From assembly GCA_015227615.1 (NCBI GenBank), contig JAALGZ010000001.1, forward strand, positions 2,232,001 to 2,296,000: 64,000 bases of DNA. Direction: 5' to 3'. The position numbers and the translations under genes are program-made. The DNA comes from Labyrinthula sp. Ha. Its lineage: Eukaryota; Sar; Bigyra; Labyrinthulida; Labyrinthulaceae. Shown in pieces: positions 30,964 to 41,856 of the stretch. The notes beneath the pieces were generated by a model. That model was not told the origin of the DNA. It made no database searches and saw only the letters and a list, made by a program, of their open reading frames with translations. Position 1 is the stretch's first letter; each line of letters opens with the position of its first letter.

Positions 30964-33849
30964 GTTGCAAAGTTTTTTCTTTAACGAATTAATCAATTGT
31001 GATCTGGATTATCTAACTACAAGTTCAACCACTATTTCCTTCTGGTAAGAAGTTTCATGAGGTTCATGGCAACTTAATCTCTGCATCTAATGACTAATTT
31101 TTCTAGATACCTGAAGAAAATTATTGAATCCAATTTGTATTACTTTTTCATTACGATATCTGGCCTTGATACTTTGTAAGTATCACATGCTTCCAGTCCT
31201 TTCACTGAGTTTGTTCGTGTTAAGGAGGTCCATCCTCGAAGGAAGTGTAACTGAGCAACAGCCTTGGTATAAAATGAGAACTAATTTACCTTCTTACCTG
31301 GAGAGTTTTGTAATAGTTCTCTATCACTGAGGCAGCGATAGAATGACGCTTGATAACGAGGCTGGAAGTTGTCCGAACAAGTCGCAGGGGAGAATGGCAA
31401 GGCAGCAGAACTGAATATGGAGATTATAATTAGGCAAATACAACTCTTTGTTGCAGTTATCGCTTCTAATGGAGTTGAAACCACGTTCATCTGATATCAA
31501 TTATAGTACTAGCCTGAAAAAATTATTCTTTGGCACCTACACAATAAAGAGGTTCCAGCTAGCATAATTTGCGAAAGCTTATTTGCGCAGGGACTGCAAC
31601 AATATCACTACTTAGAAAGCAGTCAGCTCTAGGATTTTTCTCTCACTGTGGTTGCGAAATTATCAGATTATTTGACTTACCTCCGTTTCTGATATAATTG
31701 CAGCCTCGAATACTAAATTATCGAAAAAAGTCATTTTGTCCACAAAACGGAGTAGCAGCTTTTGCTGCTTTGGAGCTCAGTAAACAAGCCTTGGCCCGTA
31801 AAATCTTAATACCACCTTCGCTTCCATCCTAAGCGCTACTAGATGAAGTAAAAAAAGATTTTTGGACTCGAAGCTCCATTTTGGCAAAAAAAGCATTCTC
31901 CATCAGAAAATACTTAGTTTTTGGTACTTAATTCGTTATATTGTGAATAACCTTACTTAGTAGCAGTTAATTGGTGCATCTTAACTAACATATTACTTTG
32001 AAGCTATGTGTGACGATTGTTCTTCCTACAAAAATTATTTTGTTTTTAATGGACAAAGATTCAGTTTGAAGTATATTATACCTCAAATAGTATGTTACAC
32101 CCATAGCTGTAGGAAAAATGTGCTAAAGAAACGATTGTTCGAAAGCTTAATTTACGATGAGAGTATTGAAGCACGAATACTTATTTAGTTACCTCAAAAC
32201 ATGGTATATATCTATGGCCTAGTGGTTATCAATATATTTTTTTTCTGAACTTGGGTAAATATTTTTTTCTCAAAAAGGTATGAGAACTCCAAGTTTAGTT
32301 TTACTTAAGAGATGCAGATGTAGATCCAAATTAGGTTACCATTCAGACATATCCTTGTATATCATATGAGCTTTGCGTCTTCTACAATAAATTTATGTAG
32401 ATTTGGTGACATTGAATGAACCATGGCGTTTTTTATATTCTTAAGTAGGAAATTTGCATCAGCATTAGCCACTTAGCTATGAAGCGCTGTTCTTAAGGAA
32501 CTAAGACCCTTCTACATTTTGAAGTTATTCGCACCGCTTAATTAAACGAAATGCAATAATTGGGGTATCTAGTTCAATTTGAGGGATTTATCTTATGGGG
32601 TTGAAACAAACTTAGTGGAATAACAACTCATTTTTGAGTTCATTATCCATATGACGTTTTGTAGAGTATCAAGAAGAGCCAGGAGCATCAGATATTCAGT
32701 TGCACAGTAACTGTAAGAATAAAAGTAAGAGAGTTCACAATGAACTAGACTAGTTTTCTAGAGTTCAAAAACAGTATTTTAATCATTATTATTATTTCCT
32801 TAATTATTTCAATACATAAATAAAGAAATAGAGACTCAAATCATTTTCTTGATATCACAGACAAAAAAGATTTCCCTCAAGCGTTATTGGTACTCACCAG
32901 CAGTACTATTCTATAACTAAACTGCACTCATACATTCGTACAATTAAATACAATTTCATTTATATTTTTTCAAGTTCTTAAACTTTCTTTAGAATGAAAT
33001 GGCTCAGATTATACTTAAGACTTTAATATTGCAAACTTCGAAAAAGCCCTGGTACTGCGCCAAGGCAATTTTGTAAATATAAGTATATTACCAATTTTCG
33101 TAGAACTGCTTACCGCTGATGCATTTGCTTTCTGAGGTCAGCTCGCTAACCTAGAAGTACCATTATTTTAGTTGAAAACTAATCTACATATTTTTCTTTT
33201 CGATCTTAAAGGTAAATCTGCTAAAGCCAAATCTTGTTTCTTACGTCTTGTTCGTCTTGCTAAGGCTATAAGTTGAGGAATAGGAGTCATAAGACAAGCA
33301 GTATTTCTCAAAAAGTAGGGAAAAAAAGAAATTTTTGCTGAGGAGCCAAGTCTTGAAGTTTTTAGCTGATATAATTTGTCAGAACTTTTTTTTTCACGCC
33401 TTCTAAATTAAAATAAATAATAGAGAAATATAAAATTCTTGTGAGATTCAACAAAGCTTAGTTTTCTGCTGAAACCTGTGGTTATCGTACATGGGTACTA
33501 AGAACGAGAAAAAGTTCATTCTGCCGAAAATTGTTAGTATAAACAATTTGCTCTAAACTCCTTGGCTAGTGAAGTATTTTCAACAGTAGTGTGATTGTAA
33601 TCTGACCAGGGCAAGCTCCTAAATTCTATAGTGAACATAAGTTAAGAATGAGTAACAAATATGTGTATGTATTTTATATGGAAAGGTAATTAGTGTATAT
33701 TAATACTTAATTGAAAATTTGCCCATAATTAGTATTTAGTTGTAACTTTTAAATCTGTATATTCAAACTGCTATCTTGGTGCCAACAAATATATATTTCA
33801 GGGTTTGGTATAATGACGTCATCAAACATAGTTAACGGCTGTTTAACAA
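30964..33849. other. gene-poor region, 2.9 kb
   Basis: AT-rich. I see two frames with protein-like content. One lies at about 31720-31930 (plus, one stop inside; GVAAFAALELSKQALARK, then EVKKDFWTRSSILAKKAF). The other is at 33168-33405 (minus, see its own entry). Otherwise it holds short A/T runs and nothing I can name. Confidence 0.4.
33168..33290 (-). other. possible small basic ORF or last exon
   Basis: From an ATG at 33290 the frame encodes 40 residues rich in Arg, Lys and Leu (MTPIPQLIALARRTRRKKQD). The same frame is open upstream to about 33405 without an ATG, so it reads like a 3' exon of some 80 codons, preceded by a TTTAG that could be a splice acceptor. I could not find a donor 27-31 nt upstream. 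No family is recognised. It may be a decayed gene. Confidence 0.2.
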
Positions 33850-34313
33850 ATGGAAAACGAAACAGAATTCTTACAAAAGATAGAGAAGTTGAAGGAGCTT
33901 CGTGGTTTGTTAGCTCCAAAGAATCTTTTGTTTCCAAATGGTTCAATTGATCCTAATTATTTTCGTTCGCGTAATAAGGAAGCTCTTCACGAAAACTGGG
34001 TTCACGATAAGAACCATGAAAAGTAAAACCGTTGCTTTCTTTAGCGTTTAGACTCGTCAAAGGAATAGAAAAATACGGCATTGGCTCTTGGAAAAAGATA
34101 AAGGAGAATTTACTTCCAGATTGGTCTGAAACAGTTCTTATGATTCGAACCATTCAACTTATTGGAAAACAGAATCTCACTGAATACGTAGGTAAGAAAT
34201 TTACGGAGGAACAACTGGAAGCAGAACGAAAGAAAAATGTTCAGTATGCAGCTGAAAATAACCTTCTTGCTAATGGTGTACTTATAGATTCAAAATACAA
34301 ACATCTTATTTAA
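33850..34313 (+). CDS. small SANT/Myb-like domain protein
   Basis: Exons 33850-34022 and 34052-34313, joined over a 29-nt GTA...TAG intron, encode 144 residues. The middle reads LVKGIEKYGIGSWKKIKENLLPDWSETVLMIRTIQLIG, which is the Myb/SANT helix-turn-helix pattern with the typical 'GxGxWxxI' step and spaced aromatic residues. The ends are charged helices with no other domain. SANT-like domains bind DNA or histone tails; this small protein may belong to a chromatin or transcription complex. Its stop lies inside the end of the convergent GatB gene (8-bp overlap), so the two mRNAs must overlap in their 3' parts. Confidence 0.7.
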
Positions 34314-35748
34314 GTTCTTCTAAAAACTTATCGAGTGTTGCAGACAACGAAGCGGGATCTGGCTCAAAATTACTTTCATGTATAACTCGCCCTAATAAAT
34401 ACTTTTTTAGTTTCTTTTTAGACTTCTTCTTTTCCTTTTCTGGAAGCTTTTCATAACAAAGCATGCACGCTTCTCTTATCCGTTTATTATCTTTCACAAC
34501 GGATAGATTGTGTTGTTGAATGATATCGTGAACGTCAAACTTTGGGGTAGCAAGATATAAACTCAAAAGCTTTGAAAGCCCTCTTTTTGATATAATACCA
34601 GTTGAGTATATGTCTAAGATTTCAACGAACGTGTCAGGTTGGATTGGATATTTCTCCTGAGCTTTTTCTTGCAGAGGAATCAAGTTATTCACTATTACAT
34701 TCGCAACGAGCTTGGAGTCCAAAGAGGAATATTTAAGGGCATATTCAAAAATATGTTGGAAATCGGAGCTTAGGAGAGAATATGCTGTTTTCTCAAAGAC
34801 ACCAAGGGATTTGTACCTGTGCAGAGTATCTGTAAATGTTTCAGGCAAACCATCCTTCACTAGCTTTACATCCTCGTCAGCAATCGCAAGCGGAGGAATG
34901 TCAGGTTCTGGCATGAATCTATAATCTGTAGACTTATCCTTCTTTCGCAACAAGTATGTTCGATTTTTATCTTCATCATAACCACGAGTTTCGTCCTCAC
35001 CGAAACCATGTTCTTCATAAACTTTTTCCAATCTCTTTTGCTCTTGTTCAATCACTCGGATTATATTCTTGAAAGAATTCAGATTTTTCACTTCTATTCG
35101 TTGAGATTTAGCCGTTACGTTTTCTATAGTTATATTCACGTCAAAACGAAGTTCACCATTAAATAAATCTCCATTGCAAATTTTAAAATTCCGAAGTCCA
35201 TTTCTAAGCTCGTTTGCAAATGCTGCAACCTCAAACTTAGATTGCATACAAGGTTTAGTCACAATCTCTAGAACTCCAACTCCTGATCGGTTCATATCTA
35301 GAATGGAGGAGCTGGAAAGTGGTTTGGCTGTATCATGCTCAAGTTGAACGCGATCAATTTCAACATTAAAAATTTCTCTTGTTTTCTTGCAAAGCTTGTG
35401 ATTAAAAATTCTAGAAAAAAAACCAGCATCAACTCTGAGATGTCCTCCAGAAAGAACTGGATATGATTGTTGAGTAATCTGGAAATTGTTTGGTGAATCT
35501 TGATAAAAATAATGTTTTCTTTCAAACAAGGATATTGGATTAATCCTAGCTTTCAACAAAACTCCAGTGGCTATTGATTTGCTCACATGGTCATGGTTTA
35601 GAATTGGAAGAGATCCAGGAAGTCCAAGATCAAGCGGTGAAATATTCAAATTTGGTTTTGCAGTAGTGTTTGGAGAATGGGAAAAAAGTTTAAGCGGAGA
35701 ATTTATTCGAGCATGAACTTCAACGCCTACCAACAGCTTCCATTTCAT
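34306..35748 (-). CDS. gatB: glutamyl-tRNA(Gln) amidotransferase subunit B, organellar
   Basis: The 480-residue product begins MKWKLLVGVEVHARINSPLKLFS, matching the GatB start (GLEVHxQL...SKLF). Family blocks follow: LDLGLPGSLPILN, RKHYFYQDSPNNFQITQQSYP, EHDTAKPL, DMNRSGVGVLEIVTKP, LRFDVNITI, EVKNLNSFKNI, ETRGYD and DYRFMPEPDIPPL. The YqeY-like C-terminal tail is present. With GatA and GatC it converts mischarged Glu-tRNA(Gln) to Gln-tRNA(Gln) in mitochondria or plastids. No targeting peptide precedes the domain from this ATG, so an upstream exon could be missing; I found no 27-31-nt intron to support one. It overlaps the stop of the SANT-like gene by 8 bp. Confidence 0.92.
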   Translation of the reverse strand: MKWKLLVGVEVHARINSPLKLFSHSPNTTAKPNLNISPLDLGLPGSLPILNHDHVSKSIATGVLLKARINPISLFERKHYFYQDSPNNFQITQQSYPVLSGGHLRVDAGFFSRIFNHKLCKKTREIFNVEIDRVQLEHDTAKPLSSSSILDMNRSGVGVLEIVTKPCMQSKFEVAAFANELRNGLRNFKICNGDLFNGELRFDVNITIENVTAKSQRIEVKNLNSFKNIIRVIEQEQKRLEKVYEEHGFGEDETRGYDEDKNRTYLLRKKDKSTDYRFMPEPDIPPLAIADEDVKLVKDGLPETFTDTLHRYKSLGVFEKTAYSLLSSDFQHIFEYALKYSSLDSKLVANVIVNNLIPLQEKAQEKYPIQPDTFVEILDIYSTGIISKRGLSKLLSLYLATPKFDVHDIIQQHNLSVVKDNKRIREACMLCYEKLPEKEKKKSKKKLKKYLLGRVIHESNFEPDPASLSATLDKFLEELK

Positions 35749-35810
35749 ATTCAACTCTGTGGTAAAGCAATATTAAGATTAGTAAGTGCTTTATTCTAAA
35801 AAGAACTCTC

Positions 35811-35828
35811 TTAACTCGAAAGAGTTAA
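35811..35828. repeat. short inverted repeat with GAAA loop
   Basis: Seven-base arms TTAACTC and GAGTTAA flank a GAAA loop, 60 bp upstream of the GatB start. It would fold as a GNRA-type hairpin in RNA. Chance is possible in AT-rich DNA. Confidence 0.3.
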
Positions 35829-36071
35829 AACAAGAACAAAACCAAAATACGGAAAGCTTATCCTAAAACTATTAGAGGTATAATATTTTATGGCACCTAA
35901 GTTACATTGGTCGAGAGAATAATGTGTCCTTATATAAACTTTTCTTAGTCTTTTTAGATGAATTGCTGAATGACTAGTATACTAATGACACAAAAAAAGG
36001 AAGAATATTTAGGGTGTTCAATAGAGTTATGCTTATAGATTTTATAGAAAAGCTTCTGAAAACTAAAGATG

Positions 36072-36768
36072 TTAAATATCGTATTGATGCCAAAGTGTGG
36101 CATCTTCAAGCTTCCCTTCTGTTTGAAGAAATGCAATAACTTCGTCCAACTTTTCTAGAAAAGCTTCTAGAAAGATATATGGATCAATGCACGGACGTCT
36201 TTTCCTAGCAAACTCAAGAGCATCTAAAAATGGCAATCTGAGTTTTGCCATGAGAAATATTGTGGTTGCAGTTCCAGCACGATGAGCGCCAGCATGGCAA
36301 TGGATCAACACGTTCTTTCCTTCCTGAAACCAAGTATCAACTTGATAAACAATTTCAGATACAAACTTGTAAATTTCACGCGAAATTTCTAGGTTAACAA
36401 CTTGCCTGAAGTATTTTCTGGATGTTTCAGCAATTGGAAATATGAAGTAAGCTACAAACGTAAAAGGAAAATATGTTATACAAAACGCTGCTTCATGCTC
36501 AAAAACGTTAGCAAGATTCTTCGTGCAATTTACTATTCCATAAATATTATGCTTATCTAGAATCTCTTTATCAGTAGCAGCTTGATGGGTTCCTATGTGA
36601 TTGTTTGAAAACTTTTCTACCTGTGTAAAGTTGTCTTCCAGTTACCGGGCATGTGTATATCAGGTTTATGGGGGAAGCTCTTTGCTTCACTCGTGCAAAC
36701 TTAGCTAAGATTTTATCACCATATTTGTTGAAAAATTCATCGTCGTATATATTTTCATCCTCGTTCAT
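36072..36768 (-). CDS. dual-specificity protein phosphatase
   Basis: Three exons on the minus strand (36621-36768, 36482-36592 and 36072-36451) with introns of 28 and 30 nt give 212 residues. The signature HCHAGAHRAGT (catalytic Cys near residue 138, Arg six later) is the HCx5R loop of tyrosine and dual-specificity phosphatases. Upstream blocks fit the fold: YGIVNCTKNLANVFEHE, then, after the second intron, SYFIFPIAET, which carries the general-acid Asp position as Glu-Thr or a nearby residue. The usual Asp is not clear, so activity is uncertain. The second intron is 30 nt with no stop, so it could also be read through; removing it restores the family spacing. Targets are unknown. Confidence 0.82.
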
Positions 36769-39700
36769 TGGGTTAGATTGTTTCTTTGCTTAGGTTTCTT
36801 TGTTAGTATTTTCCGTTTCGATAGAATGTATGTTTTGAACATTATCAATAATCGATTTATCTTATCGATTCTCATATCGAAAAACTGATAATATGATGCT
36901 TACATTTTCCTCGAAGACGACCAAATTAAAAAAACAAACTAAATAGCATTGGGAAAGGACAACAGTATCATAGCCCTTTCTGAATAGAAAGAAAATATTA
37001 TTCTGAAATTTTGTGTATTACAATAAACTAGAACATTTTGGACTTGAGTCACAGAGTCCTAAGAATGTACCAATGATAGTTGAAGTGGTCATAGATTTGC
37101 ATGATGATAGACAAGGAACTGAACAGGAAACTGATAGTATTTCATAGATAATTAATATATAATTTTGTTTTTTACATAAGTTATTAAGAAAGATTAAGGT
37201 AACCCCTTCGTTCTCTTCTTATTTGGAAGTAGTAGTGCAGTTTCCCTCGGTAAGAACTTCCTGCAAAAAAGCCGGGTTAGCAGATAATTCAAAGTTGGAA
37301 ACATATTTTTCCTTTATTTATCTCTATATAAAATAATATTAAGTAATAATAATAGTATTAGTGATAATTACCGCTTGTACAGATCGACTCATTTAAGGTT
37401 TCAGTGTTAAGATAGTACATTATTGTGATGCTTCAAACATAACAGGAAGGTAAGAAGTGTGCCTAAGTTACTTTCTTCGCGATCACTAAGTAAAATTTAT
37501 TACCCATATATATTCATAAAATTCCCCTCTTAGCAGACTTTATTTCCAAGATACTTAGGCAGTTAACTATATTTTCTAATTTCGTAACGTTTTGAGCAAC
37601 TGTCTACTATTCCCCTATGGCCTTAAGTAAAAATAACACAAAAAACACAGTAAAAATATAATAGAAAGATATAAGACAAACCTAGCTGGAAGATTTTCAA
37701 ATAAAAACCTTATTGCTATGAAATTTCTCATTGAACATTCATTGCAGCAGCATAGTCGCATATTGTTGCAAAGTATCAATGTTTACTATCCGGGAAAATA
37801 CGACAATATCATGAAATTAATAATTTTATTTAGTGATCGCCTAGAACTGAAAGTAATAGGATTATTTTAAATGCGAAATATTATGTTGATTCTAACAAGA
37901 AGTAGGTATAATATATTTATGCTCGATAAGAACGGTACTTGGAACAAATATCAAGTACTTGCCACTAAATCGGCACATCATATAGCAACTGTATCTAATG
38001 TAATTAATAATTCTATTCTTTGTACGTAAATTTAATATTCAGGGAGTTTTCGGAAAAGATTTCATACTCTTTATGTACAGTTATAACTTAGAAGAGGTAT
38101 TGGAATTGTTTAGCTAGTGCCATTCTGGTATTTTCGTTTTACTTATCTATCTTTGAAGACTTTGTAGTCTATTGGAATACGTTGGCTTGTGTAACCAAGA
38201 AAAAAAGAGCAGTGGAATATTCTGTGGACTCAATGAAAAATAAATATGTTTTGCTAAAAAATAAGTTTCATGTCTTGCAAAGCAGTGTATTACTTAAAGG
38301 GCAACTAACATAATATTGAGTGAAGTAGGGAATGAGAAGAGAATAGATCGCTTCAAACAGCCATTCACACTTTTTAGGAGTAATAAAGCAGACTCTGACA
38401 TTTACCAATATTAATAAGCAAAAAAGATAAAAATAAAAACATTTTTTTAACTACATGTGGATAGTGAATAGGAAATAGAAAACCCCTTTGTCATAAAAAT
38501 AGTCAGGACAGTTAATAATCTTTATGTAAAGCTTTATCATACAGATTTATCAAGTAAATATTATAGTAATTGTATTTTTGAAACTAATCCATCAATAATT
38601 GTATAGTTTATTCTCACAAAAATGTTTTATTGTAGTTCTTGATATCTTACAACACCAAAACAAACTCACATGCCAAGCACTGAACAACAAATATGAATAG
38701 TGCGTCCCAGTTAGATACCTGTAACTTGTCACAAATCATACCGGTGTACAAATAAGTTAATTTTAGAAAAGTGGTTCCTCTTATAAGGACATATTTTTCA
38801 ATAATTTTTATAGTTTGGTATGTATATACCAAACTATTTTTATCTTTTATAACATTTTTAAAACCATGTTGAGGGAATGTAGAAAATTACCAGCTGTTAA
38901 TTTTCCTTTATATCAGGGATAATCTCGTGGTTTTTTGAGTGAGCATAACGTTGTTGGCAATTTCTTATTGAATAAATTGTATATTACCTTTGCTGTAACA
39001 TATAAATGTGCTTCAACATTGTTAGACTCTTTCTTGTTTCTTAAGTAATAACTCAGGAATTACACTATTGAAGAAAATAGATAACAAGTGGTAAAATGCA
39101 GAGTATCAATTTGAATTATATTTGTTTTTTATATATTTAGTGTGTATTAACATCCAACTTCAGGTTATCTTTGGGGCTATGAGATCAATCTTTCTAAATT
39201 TAAACCAAGTTCTTAATTAACATTTTTGGTTCTAACTATAAAATATCTAATTTGTAGAGAGCTATGTTAAGAATTGTGAAATAGTTTTGTATATTTACAT
39301 TAGCCTTAATGAAACATTACTTAGCAGGAACTGGAAACATGCAAAGCATATTTGAAGCAAAATATAGTCCCGGTTAATTAACTCTTAATAAGAAAAAGCA
39401 CTTAAAGTATCACCCCTTTGACGTGACAACGTGATCAGTTGGAAGCATTTATTAAAATCTTTGTTGGAAAAAAGGGATCATTTTATAAGTTCTAGGTACA
39501 ATTTTAGTGATCGCTCTAAGGTTACATGCTTCTTTTTATAACATGTTTATTTTTCATGATATGTGCATAGCTGTTCCTTTGTCCAAATGTTTTTTACCCT
39601 ACTGCGTGGTGTACTTTCAAAATTTATCGGAACGATAAGTACCATAGAATGTATGATATTTTTTCGCTGGCAAAGAGCGTACGAGATTTATGTGGGTGAT

Positions 39701-41856
39701 AAACCCTGACAGAGCTGAAGGAGTTCTCTATAAGAATAATTTACCTTGCGTGCAGGATATAAACGAGACTATAGGCTTTATTCCTTTTGTTATCGAATAT
39801 GTTTTCTAGAGTTATTTGGCTTTTTCTATATGTTGTTTGTATTTAATTTAACCATAGTGGTTTGAACATGTTTTTAATTGAAAATATGAATACTCCTTAA
39901 CGGATCTAATGTTGGATTCAGTTTATCAGCTTGATGTTACTCTATTTGTTTTATTTTCGGGTTGTGCAACTATTTAGAATGATATAGTATATTATTCTTA
40001 TCAACTTGGATTCGTCCTGATTTTTGTTCATGATTTAGAAAATATTGTTATTATTTCTCTTCCTCTGTGTTTATACTATTTCTATTTCTCCGTATTGATA
40101 CTATGACTTTAAAATCAATTGCCCAAATTCCATTCTTTAGAGATGTTTTCTGCTATGGGGTGCAAAATATATTAATTATTTACTTTTTTACATAAATTAT
40201 TTATATTAATATCCAAATGTCCATGGGGGTAGATATACCGATCATTTACGGCCTAGTTATTGACCACAATTCGAACTGGATATATACACAGTGTTTTGTG
40301 GTTTCTAAGAGCTGATATCAATACAGACTCCGTCAAAAAAATACATAAAGAGACACATAGGATTAGAAAAACTTAGATATTTTCTTTCAAGATTTCTAGC
40401 ACAAAATGACATGAAATGCCATGCAAAAATGTCAGGACTTATCCCACAATTATATATTAATTTACTAGCGAAGGAAATTAGGCCAAAATCTTATGTGTTA
40501 ATGTTTATTCTGTGCAAAAAATCTTGCATTATAAGTTATCCCACACACGAAGACTATTTCTCTTAAATTCATCAGGGCACTGTCTATTTTCAAGGTTTTG
40601 CTAACTACTTTCACTTAAAACTGATAAAATATAGCCTGAAACCGATATAATGTTCTAACTAGAGATATCATCGGATTTGCTGAGGGTCTTTAAGCAACAT
40701 AATAACTCACTACACATTTGTCTTGGTTGACCACTTATCATGATCCCTGATCAATACCTTGAGGAATAATTATGCACCATGCTTAGGCCCTGTACAAATT
40801 TACAATTGATAAGCGAATTCAAATAGAAAGATGATTTGTACAATGATTTTACCCAAGGTGGATGGCAATTTAAGTGTTTACTTTGGTTGATGCTATGTTT
40901 CAGAATTCTTTTCCTTTAAAGTTTTTGAATAGAAAGTACTGTAAAAGAAAAGGCAGTTTGTCTAAGTCTTTTTTTTGTAAATAAAATTCTTGGTTTATTT
41001 GCTATGTACTTCTTTTTGTTTAGTTTAAAACTATTTCGGAAACAATACGTTGACTTTGCAATAATATTTTTTCCTAGGATGTTGCTGGTACCAGAACAGA
41101 TTTTGTTTCTTGGAAGAGTACTCCAGTGCCAAAATAACAATTTTTCTAAAAAAAAATATGAGTCGCGTTTCTTTTCTGAAATATATCCATTGTCATGGAC
41201 CTATCTTCAGGCTTTAAATTTTTATAATTTGGATTGTATTGTATTGGGCCAAATGATATGAACACCCTCTTTTCCACCATTGTGTTAGTGAAGACACTAT
41301 GTAGTTTATAGAATGATAAAGCTCTATCTCATTAGAAATATTAAAGATTTAGGCAACTGAATGAACGTTTCAAAGAATCAATAAAAACCATATAAACAGT
41401 TTGTTTCAACTGCACTTGCACAAACATTGGCGAGAGAAAATCATGCTCAAGGTGACAAGTTCCATCCTAACACTAATACATTATAAACATCCCTATAAAA
41501 CTTGATTTATCTATTTAAATTTTTTTTAATGATATTGGCTCTATATAGTCTCATGTTCCTCAATATTGGCAGAGTTTGAGAATTCCATAGTTCCCAGTAT
41601 TACTCCAAAATCTTGCAACTCTGCATTAAAAAATATTTGAAAAAATAGTCAAAGGAGAAAATAGCGTATATAGATTAAAGCTTTAACTTAGACTTCATGT
41701 GTTTCTTTTCCTTCTGTTGATGCTGTTTAACTCATTTTTAGTACTCGAATATTTTGCTGGCCAAAAAAGTTTGCATAACTGCCGGTATAGTCGTGTTTAT
41801 CGGTAATTCATTCTTCCGAACTCATTATTTCAAATTTCCCAAATTTCGAAGACAGA
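36769..41856. other. gene desert, 5.1 kb
   Basis: Very AT-rich sequence with no gene I can support. Just beyond the phosphatase start, 36850-36870 holds AATCGAT and ATCGATT as an inverted pair 7 bp apart, a possible promoter element. A perfect 12-bp inverted repeat lies at 38810-38837. Short open frames occur at about the chance rate. Confidence 0.5.
38810..38837. repeat. perfect 12-bp inverted repeat
   Basis: Arms ATAGTTTGGTAT and ATACCAAACTAT are exact reverse complements around a 4-nt loop. It would extrude as a cruciform or fold as an RNA hairpin. It sits deep in a gene-free region with no gene close enough for a terminator role. Confidence 0.6.

Noticed and set aside
34141-34155. GATTCGAACC, a reverse tRNA T-loop look-alike
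   Set aside because: It lies inside the coding exon of the SANT-like gene and has no cloverleaf around it.
34306-35748. GatB as a sign of bacterial DNA or recent transfer
   Set aside because: Eukaryotes normally carry nuclear GatB for organelle translation, and base composition matches the neighbours.
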